Of a stretch of 64,000 nt of DNA, positions 15,208-27,679 are shown one piece after another. Location: the NCBI RefSeq assembly GCF_039539525.1, contig NZ_BAABDH010000034.1:4865-68864 (forward strand), given 5' to 3'. Position numbers and translations under genes: made by a program. How positions within the stretch are numbered: position 1 is the stretch's first letter; each line of letters opens with the position of its first letter. The stretch comes from Hymenobacter algoricola. GTDB taxonomy: Bacteria; Bacteroidota; Bacteroidia; Cytophagales; Hymenobacteraceae. The notes beneath the pieces were generated by a model. The model saw nothing but the letters and a program-made list of their open reading frames with translations, was not told where the DNA came from and made no database searches.

Positions 15208-16746
15208 TTACTGCTCGGCCGGCGCCTGCCGCAGCCAGCCCCGCAGCCCCGGGGCCCGGCTGGCGCGCAGAAATTCCTCCAGGCCCGCCCGCATCCGCTC
15301 GGCCAGCTGCTGCTGAAACTGCGGGTCCAGCAGCCGCTTCTCATCCCCGGGGTTCGACACAAAAGCCGTTTCGACCAGCACGTTGGGGTATTCGGTCGGG
15401 CCATTCAGGCCAAAGTTGAAGCTGCCCACGTTGCCGAAGCCCTGCAGACCGGTTTTGCGCATCTCCTGGTACAGCGCCAGCGCCAGCGGGCGGAAGGCGG
15501 CGTAGCGGTAATAGGTGCTTGTGCCCTGCACCGTGGGGCTGCCTGCGGAGTTGACGTGGATGCTGACCAGCAAATCCGGGTTGAGCTGCCGCAGCCGCAG
15601 CACCCGGTCGCCGTTGTCCACGGTGACGTCGGCTTCGCGGGTCATCAGCACGCGGGCGCCGGCCTGCTCCAGCTCCTGCCGCAGCTTCCGGGCAATGGCC
15701 AGCGTGAGGTCTTTTTCCTGGCTGCCGCCGGGGCTGGTGGCCCCCACGTTTTCGCCGCCGTGCCCGGCGTCGATGGCGACGGTGATGCCGCGCAGGCGCA
15801 GGCGGGCCGGTGGCCGCTTTACTTTGATGACCAGCGTGTTGCCCCGGTAGCCGATGCTGTAGCCCCAGGCCTGGGCGTGCCGCAGCGGGATGATCAGGCG
15901 AAACACGTCGGGCTGCAGCTGCTGGTAGCGCACGTCGCCCACCTCCCGGATTCCGTCGCGCTGGGTTATCCAGTTGGTGTTCGACGTAGCCCCGAACACG
16001 TCCACGACGAGGGTAGTCGGGTTCTGCAGCAGCTCGGAGCGGTAGGGCAGGCGGGCCTCGAGCGGCACGCGGACGTAGTCGTAGAGCGAGTCGCCGGCTA
16101 CGCTCCAGGAGCCGGTCAGGGAGGCGGGCACGAAGCCGCCGGGCGGCAGCAGGCGCGCCACGTCCCGGGGTACCCAGGCCTGCTGGTTTTCGGCCAGCCG
16201 CACCCGGTACTGGCTGCCCACCAGCCCCGTAATGTGCAGCACCACCAACGAGTCGAGGTAGCCCATCTTGGCCCCGCCGAGGCGGTCTTCACCCAGGCCG
16301 TAGTTCAGATAGACCAGCGCGCCCTTAGTAACGGCCAGCTGAGGCTCATTCAGGCTCATAAACCGCACTTTGGTGCGACTGACGGCCGCGGCCAGCACCA
16401 TACTGTCGGGGCGCAGCATCTGAAACGCAATGGGCCGGTCGTGAAGCGTATCGCCGGGCAGCACTGTATAAGTACCCTGATAGATGCCGCGCTGGCCTTT
16501 GGTAAGGGCCGGGGCCAGCTCCGTCATCGGCTGGCCGTTCAGAAAGCTGACGCGCTGTCCTGGCCGGCCCTTCAGCCGCACCTGCAGCCGGTCGCCGGGC
16601 TGCAGCCACTGGCCGACGGCGGGCACCGTCTCGGCACTTTCAATCGGACTCTGGGCCCGGGCCATGATGGGCAGCAGGCCGACCAGCGCCAGCAGACGCA
16701 AAAAGCCCCGTGGATGAAACGGGGCTTTGATGGGGGCGAAAGGCAC
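15208..16746 (-). CDS. N-acetylmuramoyl-L-alanine amidase (Amidase_3) with long N-terminal region
   Basis: 512 residues with a signal peptide (ends near ARAQ, residue 32). Cleaves the lactyl-peptide bond of peptidoglycan in the periplasm. The C-terminal catalytic domain (about 318-495) has all four zinc/catalytic residues: His329 in AGHGG, Glu344 in GSQEKDL, His397 in SIHVNS and Glu459 in VETAFVSN. About 270 residues of N-terminal beta-rich sequence precede it, including an AMIN-like section (about 225-310, SLYDYVRVPLEARLP...), probably for envelope targeting. The start lies 2 bases from the end of the lipoprotein gene, so the two form an operon. Confidence 0.92.
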   Translation of the reverse strand: MPFAPIKAPFHPRGFLRLLALVGLLPIMARAQSPIESAETVPAVGQWLQPGDRLQVRLKGRPGQRVSFLNGQPMTELAPALTKGQRGIYQGTYTVLPGDTLHDRPIAFQMLRPDSMVLAAAVSRTKVRFMSLNEPQLAVTKGALVYLNYGLGEDRLGGAKMGYLDSLVVLHITGLVGSQYRVRLAENQQAWVPRDVARLLPPGGFVPASLTGSWSVAGDSLYDYVRVPLEARLPYRSELLQNPTTLVVDVFGATSNTNWITQRDGIREVGDVRYQQLQPDVFRLIIPLRHAQAWGYSIGYRGNTLVIKVKRPPARLRLRGITVAIDAGHGGENVGATSPGGSQEKDLTLAIARKLRQELEQAGARVLMTREADVTVDNGDRVLRLRQLNPDLLVSIHVNSAGSPTVQGTSTYYRYAAFRPLALALYQEMRKTGLQGFGNVGSFNFGLNGPTEYPNVLVETAFVSNPGDEKRLLDPQFQQQLAERMRAGLEEFLRASRAPGLRGWLRQAPAEQ

Positions 16747-16748
16747 GG

Positions 16749-17282
16749 CTAGTTTTTAACGGCCTGGCCGAGGTCTTTCACGTCGCGGCTGGTTTCCATG
16801 GCCGTAAACTCGGCCTGCAGCGCCCGGATATGCAGCTCGTTGCGGCCTTTCACGTCGAGCCGGACGGCATTCAGGCGCGCGTTCAGGCGCTTGTAGATAG
16901 CGGTGGCATAATCCCAGTCGCGCTGGGTCCAGGCTTTGCGCCGGGCCCGGACCTGCTGCAGAAACTGCTTGTAGGCGGGCTCAATAGTGGAGGGGGTAAG
17001 CTGTTCGATGCCCGAAAAGATGCCTAGCAGCTCGGCGTTGAAGGTTTCCAGGCTGGTGTTGTCCAGCGGCTGCCGGTTGCGGGACCGGGAAACCGAGTCG
17101 AACGTGGCGGCGCGGCGCCCGGCGTTTTTGAGCGTGGCGGCCGTGCGGTCCGCCAGACTGTCGAGGTTGCGGGCTTCGTTGCGTACTATCTCCTGCCGCT
17201 CACGGGGCGTGGTGTCGCAGCTGGTAAGCGCCGGGGCGGCCAGCAGCGCCAGCGGCAAAAGGAACAGGCTAGATCGTTTCAT
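16749..17282 (-). CDS. Lipoprotein, helical, unknown function
   Basis: 177 residues from ATG 17282; a longer frame upstream is out of character. The signal peptide ends in the lipobox L-T-S-C22, so the mature protein would be a lipid-anchored envelope protein. The rest is charged and helical (many Arg/Glu/Ala), with no family I recognise. It is the first gene of a two-gene unit with the cell-wall amidase, which suggests a role near peptidoglycan. Confidence 0.78.
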   Translation of the reverse strand: MKRSSLFLLPLALLAAPALTSCDTTPRERQEIVRNEARNLDSLADRTAATLKNAGRRAATFDSVSRSRNRQPLDNTSLETFNAELLGIFSGIEQLTPSTIEPAYKQFLQQVRARRKAWTQRDWDYATAIYKRLNARLNAVRLDVKGRNELHIRALQAEFTAMETSRDVKDLGQAVKN

Positions 17283-17343
17283 GCAGCCGTGTACGTAAGC
17301 CGGCCCGGTCAGGATTAGCCGGGCCCGGCGAAAGGGGGCTGAC

Positions 17344-17949
17344 CTAGCGCAGGCCGCTGGTGATGACGGCCGGGGCCTGCTGCAGGCGGAACGTGAACGG
17401 CAGCTCATACACAACGGATACCGCCCGGCCATCCTTGCGGGCCGGAATCCACTGGTCGGGAATGGCGCGGCACACGCGCATGGCTTCCTCGTCGCAGCCG
17501 CCGCCCACGCTCATCAGGAGCTTATGGTTCGAGGCCCGGCCCAGCGTGTCGATGGTGACGGCAATGAGGACTTTGCCCTGCAGGTTGCGCTCCTGAGCCG
17601 CCGGCGGATACACCAGCTTGGTCGTGTAGCTGGCCAGGGCCGGGTCGCCGCCGATGAAGAGCGGGGGCTGGTCGACGCGGCTGCGGGTCCACTCGCCGGG
17701 GCCCAGCTCCACCTGGTACGGAATATCCTCGATGGGCCGGTAAAAGACCAGCTTTCTGGCCGTGTGGTCGTACTTCTGCACCGATACCTGCCGCCCGTCG
17801 CGGGTGTGGGCAAAATATTCCCAGACGCCCACCTTGTTGCCCTTCTCAAGCATGCCGCTCTCAAATTCGGTGGTGCGCATGCGCTGGGCCTGGGCGCACA
17901 AGGGCAGCAGCACAAAGGCCAGCAGGCCGAGGAGTAGGGGTTTCATCAT
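17344..17949 (-). CDS. TonB C-terminal-domain protein
   Basis: 201 residues from ATG 17949 (GTG 17952 and ATG 17946 are alternatives). Signal peptide ends at AQAQ near residue 22. The middle part (TRTFESGMLEKGNKVGVWEYF-like) resembles the MORN/toxin-antitoxin-like repeat fronts common in Bacteroidetes TonB proteins. Residues about 105-190 form the TonB C-terminal domain, with YPPAAQERNLQGKV and a closing PFTF. There is no N-terminal membrane anchor typical of energising TonB, so it probably uses the fold for another envelope role. The 262-base AT-rich stretch before it (to 18214) should hold its promoter; nothing else is seen there. Confidence 0.8.
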   Translation of the reverse strand: MMKPLLLGLLAFVLLPLCAQAQRMRTTEFESGMLEKGNKVGVWEYFAHTRDGRQVSVQKYDHTARKLVFYRPIEDIPYQVELGPGEWTRSRVDQPPLFIGGDPALASYTTKLVYPPAAQERNLQGKVLIAVTIDTLGRASNHKLLMSVGGGCDEEAMRVCRAIPDQWIPARKDGRAVSVVYELPFTFRLQQAPAVITSGLR

Positions 17950-18214
17950 CACTGTGGGAATTTGGGGCGGAAAGGGCAGTACAATTACTCAGGAGGCACG
18001 CGAAGGCAATTACTTGCCCCAGTTGTTTGGGCTCGGCAAAATATTTTATACGATAAATCATATTTTGGTAAGCTCAACAATGAAGCTTATCTGCCGATGA
18101 TCTATTGTAAGCTACAAAGGTATAACACATTAAGCACTGTGCTCAACGGGGAGGGCCAAACCTTTGGTAGGGGAAATTTACAACTATTCCCGCAACTGAC
18201 AAAATCACTGCTGC

Positions 18215-18772
18215 TTACAGACTGGCGCCGTCGAGCCGGTCGCGCAGGTCGCGGAGCTGGGTTTGCAGGTCCGGCAGCTGCGGGCAGATACGCTCCAGCC
18301 GGAGCAACACGCGCAGGGCGTTACGGTCTTCGCCCAGCATGCGCAGAATGGTGACCCAGCCGGCCAGCGCGCCAAAGTGCCGGGGCTCCCGGCGCAGGGT
18401 TTCGGCAATGTCGAGCAGGGAGGCGCGGTACTCGCCCCGCAGGTAGTAGGCCGTGGCGCGCTTGTTCCAGCCCTCGGCAAAATCGGCCCGGGCCGTGACG
18501 AGGGCGGAAAAGCTGTGGATGGCCGGGGTATAGTCGCCGGCGGCCAGGGCGCGCATGCCCACTTCCAGCGTCTTGTCGAGGGCCGGGTCGCCGGTTTCGA
18601 GCCAGAGCTGCCAGATGCCGTTCTGCAGGGCCTCTATTTCGGCCGGAACCGTAGCCAGGCGCAGCTGGGCAAATAAGTCATCGAGTGCAGCCAACGGCGG
18701 AGCAGGTAAGGAGATGGAGGAGTGCTGGCATTTACGCGCCCTCGGCCGCTTCCGTTTTCCCACACCAGACAC
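18215..18772 (-). CDS. Tetratricopeptide-repeat protein
   Basis: 185 residues, no signal peptide, basic N-terminus (KRKRPRARK). TPR-type helix pairs are visible from about residue 60 on (EVGMRALAAGDYTPAIHSFSALVTARADFAEGWNKRATAYYLRGEYRASLLDIAETLRREP; written as separate helices these match three repeats). It most resembles the short cytoplasmic TPR proteins found across bacteria; partner unknown. It lies 42 bases past the TonB-dependent receptor gene on the same strand and might be read through from it. Confidence 0.75.
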   Translation of the reverse strand: MSGVGKRKRPRARKCQHSSISLPAPPLAALDDLFAQLRLATVPAEIEALQNGIWQLWLETGDPALDKTLEVGMRALAAGDYTPAIHSFSALVTARADFAEGWNKRATAYYLRGEYRASLLDIAETLRREPRHFGALAGWVTILRMLGEDRNALRVLLRLERICPQLPDLQTQLRDLRDRLDGASL

Positions 18773-18813
18773 TGCGGTAGCCGCCGCTGCCTGCGTCCAG
18801 GCCAGGGCTACGG

Positions 18814-21267
18814 TTAAAACTCAACAATGAAGCCGATGGTGGGCAGCACCAGGGTGCTGTTGTTATCGAGCAGGAACGGCACGCCGTTGGAGCCGTCGGG
18901 GCGCAGGGGCTGGCCATCGGTGGTGACGAAGGCACTGTTGTCGGGGGTGCGCTGGAAGGTGTAGCTGGGGGCGGCGGGAGCCTTGAGAGCCAGTACGTTC
19001 TGCACGTCTGCGTAGAGGTCGAAGGTGAGGCGGCGCAGGTTGATTTTCCGGTCGACACGCAGGTCCAGCTGCTGAAAGGTGCGCAGGCGCTGGGTGTTCA
19101 GGCGGCTATAGTCGAGCACACCCTGTCCGATGGTAAGATAGTTCTGCTGCGAGGCCGCGTCGTCGAAGGGCGTGTAGGGGGAGCCCCCGCCCAGGCGGTA
19201 CTTCACGCCCAGCTCCCAGCCCCGCCCAAACTTGCGCCCCAGCAGCACCGAAGCCAGGTGGCGCGTATCCCAGGCCGAGGGCTTGTAGCGCCCATCGCGG
19301 CCCGTAAACTCGCTCCGGAACAGCGTGTAGGACGTCACGGCAAACAGGTTGCGGGTCAGCTTCTGCTGAAAGAAAAACTCGCCCCCGAAGGCCCGGCCGC
19401 GGCCGGTGCTGGTGACAGCCTCATTGCCGAGGGCCACGAAGTCGCCGCCCAGGTTGGCCAGCGAAATCCCGTCGCGCGTGTTCACCGGGTAGTGGTTGTA
19501 CTGCTTCCAGAAGCCTTCCACCGTGAAGCGGCGGCTGGCGCTGGGCAGAAACTCCAGCCCCGCCACGTAGTGCGTGCTGCCGATGTAGCGGTTGGGCCGG
19601 TTCACGAGCTGGCCGGCCGCGTCGCGGAAGCCGAGCAGGGTGGAGGGCGGAATCTTGTAGTAGCGCCCGATGCTGGCGTTCAGGTTCCAGCGCGAAGCCA
19701 GCGCGTAGGAGGCCGACACCCGCGGCGACAAGGTGCGCAGCAGGTTGGCCCCGCCCTCGGTGAAGGAGTTGCCATCGGCGCGCAGCCCGGCCGAGAGCGT
19801 CAGGCGGTCGTCGGTCAGGAAGGGGCGCGTTACCTGGGCAAAGGCTCCGAAGCGGGCAAACTGCAGGTCGGACTGGAACTGCACGCTCACGGCCGGCTGC
19901 TGCACCGAGCCGTCGGGGTTCAGCACGGCCTGGCGCAGGCGGTTGAAGTAGCGGTTGTCGTACTCGATAAGCTGGCCCACGGCCCCGTAGGCGTACTGCC
20001 ACTTGCCCAGGCTGCGGTTCACGTCGAGGCGGAGCTTGTTCTCGGTTTCGCCGGAGCGGGTCTGGAACACGCGCCGGCTTTCGTCGCCCGCAAACTCGGT
20101 GCCGCCCTCGAAGAAATCGGCCTGGTTGCTGAGCTGGGTACGGCTCAGGGCCAGGTTCAGGTAGCCGCGCTCCAGCAACTGCCGCAGGCTCACGCCCACG
20201 GTGTAGTTCCACTGGTCGATGGTGGGCGTGTTGCGGATGGAGTACGTGTTTTCGGGCGTCGATTTGCGGGGCACGGCCACTTCAAAGTGGTCGAGGGCGC
20301 CCAGACCCAGCGCCGTAAGCGTGGTTTTGGACCCAAGCTTGGTGGTAATTTTGAACTGCGAGTCCCAATAGTCGGGCCGGATGGGCAAGTCAATCAGCTT
20401 GAAGAGCACCTGCAGATAGGAGCGGCGCACCGAAGCCAGAAAGGTGGTGTTTTGGGCCAGCGGCCCTTCCAGCGTCCCGGCCACTTCGGTGCCGCTCAGG
20501 CGCACGTTGCCCTGCACCCGGTCGGGGTTGCCGTCGCGCTGCCGGAACTGCAGCACGCTGCTCAGCGTGTTGTCGTAGCGGGCCTCAAAGGCCGAGGTGC
20601 TCAGCGTCACGTCCTCGATAAAGCTCACGTTGAGCATGCCGGCCGGCCCACCGGCGCTGCCCTGGGTCTGGAAGTGGTTGATGACGGGCACCTCAATGCC
20701 GTCGAGGTAATACACGTTTTCGTTGGGCGCGCCGCCCCGGATAATAATGTCGTTGCGGAAGCCGGCGGTGCCGCCCGTGCCGCCGCCGCCCACGCCGGGC
20801 AGCACCTGCACCACCTTCGAAATGTCGAAGTTGCCGCCGGGGTTGCTTTTGATTTCCTCCACGTTGAGGCGCTGCACGCTCAGCGGCGTTTCGGCCGTGG
20901 CCACCCGAATGGCGCGGCTGGCCGTCACGGTCACCTCGCCCAGGGCCTGCGCCGCCGGGGCCAGCTGCAGACTCACGATGTTGGCGTTGCCGCTGGTAAT
21001 GACTGTATTAGCGCGCAGCAGCGGCTCGTAGCCCACGAAGGAGACGCGCACGTTGTAGCTGCCCGTCGGGATGTCTGCCAGCCGGAACCGGCCCTGCTCG
21101 TCGGTGGCCGTGCCCTGGCTGGTGCCTTCCAGCGCCACCGTCACGCCGGGCAGCAGCTGCTGGGTGGCCCGGTCGCGGATGGTACCGCTGAGGACGCCCG
21201 TATTCTGGCCAAAACTGAGGCTGCCAATGCTCAGCATCAGCAAAGTAAGCGCGTAGAAAAGTCGCAT
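18814..21267 (-). CDS. TonB-dependent outer-membrane receptor
   Basis: 817 residues from ATG 21267. Signal peptide ends near SFGQ (about 20). A CarboxypepD_reg-like domain (about 25-110) is followed by a plug domain (about 115-240, with IIIRGGAPNENVYYLDGIEVP) and a 22-strand barrel ending in an aromatic residue (GFIVEF). It imports an unidentified ligand, energised by TonB. No SusD partner is next to it, so it is not a standard polysaccharide pair. It is divergent from a MarR-type regulator across 114 AT-rich bases with an inverted repeat, the usual layout for local control. Confidence 0.93.
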   Translation of the reverse strand: MRLFYALTLLMLSIGSLSFGQNTGVLSGTIRDRATQQLLPGVTVALEGTSQGTATDEQGRFRLADIPTGSYNVRVSFVGYEPLLRANTVITSGNANIVSLQLAPAAQALGEVTVTASRAIRVATAETPLSVQRLNVEEIKSNPGGNFDISKVVQVLPGVGGGGTGGTAGFRNDIIIRGGAPNENVYYLDGIEVPVINHFQTQGSAGGPAGMLNVSFIEDVTLSTSAFEARYDNTLSSVLQFRQRDGNPDRVQGNVRLSGTEVAGTLEGPLAQNTTFLASVRRSYLQVLFKLIDLPIRPDYWDSQFKITTKLGSKTTLTALGLGALDHFEVAVPRKSTPENTYSIRNTPTIDQWNYTVGVSLRQLLERGYLNLALSRTQLSNQADFFEGGTEFAGDESRRVFQTRSGETENKLRLDVNRSLGKWQYAYGAVGQLIEYDNRYFNRLRQAVLNPDGSVQQPAVSVQFQSDLQFARFGAFAQVTRPFLTDDRLTLSAGLRADGNSFTEGGANLLRTLSPRVSASYALASRWNLNASIGRYYKIPPSTLLGFRDAAGQLVNRPNRYIGSTHYVAGLEFLPSASRRFTVEGFWKQYNHYPVNTRDGISLANLGGDFVALGNEAVTSTGRGRAFGGEFFFQQKLTRNLFAVTSYTLFRSEFTGRDGRYKPSAWDTRHLASVLLGRKFGRGWELGVKYRLGGGSPYTPFDDAASQQNYLTIGQGVLDYSRLNTQRLRTFQQLDLRVDRKINLRRLTFDLYADVQNVLALKAPAAPSYTFQRTPDNSAFVTTDGQPLRPDGSNGVPFLLDNNSTLVLPTIGFIVEF

Positions 21268-21277
21268 GGCAAAAACA

Positions 21278-21310
21278 GTCTTTAGTGTTATATCACACAA
21301 ACTTAAAGAC
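21278..21310. promoter_or_regulatory. Candidate operator between receptor and MarR regulator
   Basis: GTCTTTA (21278-21284) and TAAAGAC (21304-21310) are perfect inverted 7-base arms 19 bases apart, in an otherwise AT-rich divergent promoter region. MarR proteins commonly bind such palindromes in the shared promoter, so this is a reasonable operator candidate. Confidence 0.4.
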
Positions 21311-21381
21311 GATTAATATGTTTTAAAACTAAATAGAATTTTTTCATACCTTTCCCCAGCCCGCTGGTTACCTCGCTACGC

Positions 21382-22071
21382 ATGAATTATTCCTTCCTAA
21401 AGCAGCTACTGGAGCAGGTCGAGGAATTTGACCGGCTGCGCCCCACCCGCGGTGCGCCCGCCGACCTGGCCAGCTTTGCCGCGTGGCTGCACGCGCGCAC
21501 GGCTCCCGTCCCGAACAGTTTGCCGACCAGTGCGCAGGAAGCCGCAGTAGCAGCAGCCCCGCCAATGTCGCCGGAGGCGGACATCGGGCGGCTGATTATC
21601 TTCATGAACCGCTACGCCCGGGCCTACATCCGGCTGGGTCTGGCCGGCACGCCTCTGCTTACGCCCGACGACTTTGCCTACCTGGCTACCGTATTTGGCC
21701 ACCAGCCGTTGTCGAAAACGGAGCTGATTGCCCGCAACATGCACGAAAAGGCCTCCGGCACCGAGGTTATCAAACGCCTGCTGGCGCGGGGCCTGGTGGC
21801 CGAGCAGGCCCACGCTACCGACCGCCGCAGCAAGCAGCTGACCGTCACCGCTCTGGGCATGGAGGTGCTCGGGCGGGTATTTGGGCCGATGGACCAGGCG
21901 GCCCAGCTTATTGCCGGCGACCTGACGCCCGCCGAGCGGGCCCAGCTTTTATATCTGCTGCAAAAGCTGGACGCGTTTCACCATCCTATCTATGCCGGCC
22001 CGCGGGCCGAAAGCTTCGAGCAGCTCCTGCAGCAGCTGCCGCCCGCCCCGGCCGAAACGCCGGCCGTTTAG
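21382..22071 (+). CDS. MarR-family transcriptional regulator
   Basis: 229 residues. A winged helix-turn-helix is visible at about 95-155: DFAYLATVFGHQPLSKTELI, then the recognition helix KASGTEVIKRLLARGLV, then the wing with HATDRRSKQLTVT. The first 75 residues, with a low-complexity Ala stretch near 50-60, add a dimerisation or sensing part longer than in minimal MarR proteins. Divergent from the TonB-dependent receptor, which is its likely target. Its stop overlaps the metF stop by 4 bases in convergent orientation. Confidence 0.88.
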   Translation: MNYSFLKQLLEQVEEFDRLRPTRGAPADLASFAAWLHARTAPVPNSLPTSAQEAAVAAAPPMSPEADIGRLIIFMNRYARAYIRLGLAGTPLLTPDDFAYLATVFGHQPLSKTELIARNMHEKASGTEVIKRLLARGLVAEQAHATDRRSKQLTVTALGMEVLGRVFGPMDQAAQLIAGDLTPAERAQLLYLLQKLDAFHHPIYAGPRAESFEQLLQQLPPAPAETPAV

Positions 22072-23024
22072 AACAGCTCCGCCGCCACCCGCCGGATGGA
22101 TTCCGACTTGCCCATGGAGTAGTAGTGCAGGCAGGGCACGCCGTGGGCCATCAGCTCCTTGCTCTGGTTGACGCACCACTCGATGCCAATCTGCCGGGCC
22201 GCCTCGTTGTTGGGCGCCTGGTGCACGGCTTCGGCCAGCGCTTCCGGAATGTTGAGGTAGAAGGAGCGGGGCAGCATGGTCAGCTGGCCTTTGGTAGTCA
22301 GCGGCTTCAGGCCCGGGATGATGGGCACGGTGATACCGGCGTCGCGGCAGCGCTTTTCGAAGCTGAAAAACTGCTCGTTGTCGAAGAACATCTGGGTCAC
22401 GATGTACTCGGCGCCGCGGTCGACCTTATGCTTGAGGTAGCGCAGGTCGGCGCCGTAGTTGGGGGCTTCAAAGTGCTTTTCGGGGTAGCCGGCCGTGCCG
22501 ATGCAGAAGTTGGTGGCCCAGGTATCATCCTGCTCCTCATCCAGATACTCGCCCTTGTTGAGGTTGGCCATCTGTCCGATCAGGTCGCAGGCGTAGGCGT
22601 GGCCGTCGGGCTCGGGCTTGAAGTGGCCTTCACTCTTGATCGGGTCGCCGCGCAGGGCCAGCACGTTGTCGATGCCCAGGAAGTGCAGGTCGATGAGGGC
22701 GTTTTCGGTTTCCTCCTTCGAGAAGCCCCCGCAGATCAGGTGGGGCACGGTGTCCACGTCGAAGCGGTTTTTGATGGCCGCGCAGATGCCCACGGTGCCG
22801 GGCCGGCGGCGCACGGTCTTCTTCTCCAGCAGGCCGTTGGGGTGCTGGCGGTACACGTACTCCTCGCGGTGGTAGGTGACGTCGATAAACGGGGGCTTGA
22901 ATTCCAGCAGCGGCTCGATATTGGAAAACAGCGTCTGGATATTCTCGCCCTTGCGGGGCGGCAGCACTTCGAAGGAAAACAGCGTTTTGCCGTCGGCGCG
23001 GGACAGGTGTTCGGTTACTTTCAT
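22068..23024 (-). CDS. metF: 5,10-methylenetetrahydrofolate reductase MetF
   Basis: 318 residues from ATG 23024. An earlier in-frame start at 23111 would translate the repeat at 23047-23095 and is rejected. Reduces methylene-THF to methyl-THF, the methyl donor for MetH. It has the family opening FSFEVLPPRKGENIQ, DVTYHREEYV, the FAD-site block LRGDPIKSEG, and a Phe-Phe-Asp-Asn segment after MFFDNEQF. It follows metH on the same strand with a 97-base gap that contains one arm of the DUF559 cassette, so both are probably under the SAM riboswitch. Confidence 0.96.
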   Translation of the reverse strand: MKVTEHLSRADGKTLFSFEVLPPRKGENIQTLFSNIEPLLEFKPPFIDVTYHREEYVYRQHPNGLLEKKTVRRRPGTVGICAAIKNRFDVDTVPHLICGGFSKEETENALIDLHFLGIDNVLALRGDPIKSEGHFKPEPDGHAYACDLIGQMANLNKGEYLDEEQDDTWATNFCIGTAGYPEKHFEAPNYGADLRYLKHKVDRGAEYIVTQMFFDNEQFFSFEKRCRDAGITVPIIPGLKPLTTKGQLTMLPRSFYLNIPEALAEAVHQAPNNEAARQIGIEWCVNQSKELMAHGVPCLHYYSMGKSESIRRVAAELF

Positions 23025-23046
23025 GGTCGTGGTGGCGCGACTTGGA

Positions 23047-23095
23047 CGCCTCACCCCCCGGCCCCCTCTCCGAAAGAGGAGAGGGGGTGCCAGAC
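23047..23095. repeat. 49-bp repeat, arm 1 of the DUF559 cassette
   Basis: This 49-base element is itself palindromic in part (CCCCCTCTCC...GGAGAGGGGG). It matches the reverse complement of 23540-23588 at 48 of 49 positions. It lies between the metH stop and the metF start. In translation the same element gives the sequence PHPPAPSPKEERG inside MetH. Confidence 0.9.
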
Positions 23096-23121
23096 GGCTG
23101 ATTGCAGACAAGAGTAAAGAG

Positions 23122-27387
<4,266 letters not shown>

Positions 27388-27425
27388 AGCGGCTTCTCTT
27401 CTAATGAGGCGGTACCAAAAAGCCT

Positions 27426-27437
27426 ATCCAGAAAGAG
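27426..27437 (-). promoter_or_regulatory. Competing strand for the SAM riboswitch (expression platform)
   Basis: These 12 bases are an exact inverted complement of 27549-27560, the 5' strand of the riboswitch closing stem P1 and the bases after it. In the transcript they lie about 22 bases after the aptamer and before a run of five U. Pairing here would open P1, so this is a candidate anti-aptamer element. Confidence 0.55.
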
Positions 27438-27459
27438 CCGCGCAAGGGCGAGTCCGGTA

Positions 27460-27562
27460 CTTATCTTTATTCGCCGCCGAAACGCCGAAATGGGAGTTGG
27501 CACCTTGTGTAGCAGGTTGCCAAGACGTCGTCGGGCCCAGTCCCTCGGTCTTTCTGGATAAG
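27460..27562 (-). ncRNA. SAM-I (S-box) riboswitch upstream of metH
   Basis: Read on the minus strand, the order and spacing of the S-box core are all present: CTTATCC opening P1, then GAGGGA, GGGCCCGA, TTGGCAACC, GGTGCCAA, CTCC and the closing GATAAG at 27460-27466. It lies 72 bases before the metH start. Binding of S-adenosylmethionine should lower expression of metH and the downstream metF. The pseudoknot partner loop and kink-turn bases were judged by eye only. Confidence 0.93.
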
Positions 27563-27602
27563 TAACATCACGAAGATACTGCAGGAAACTCCGGAATCCA
27601 AT

Positions 27603-27637
27603 TTTGGCCCGAGGGCGCGCGTTATCTGTTACGTTTG
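27603..27637 (+). promoter_or_regulatory. Bacteroidetes-type promoter for the PA14-OmpA gene
   Basis: TTTG at 27603-27606 and TACGTTTG at 27630-27637 match the -33 TTTG and -7 TAnnTTTG elements of the Bacteroidetes primary sigma factor, with a 23-base spacer (slightly long). The start codon follows 43 bases later. Confidence 0.55.
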
Positions 27638-27679
27638 GAATATTACCCCTAATTCGGGCGTTTCCGCTAGCTGCTGCTC

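Noticed and set aside
19258..21285. A 675-codon open frame opposite the TonB-dependent receptor
   Set aside because: Same reason: antisense of a strong gene, no motif, no signal peptide.
23025..23111. Longer N-terminus for MetF
   Set aside because: The extra 29 residues (with APPLLFRRGGRG) are the translated 49-bp repeat.
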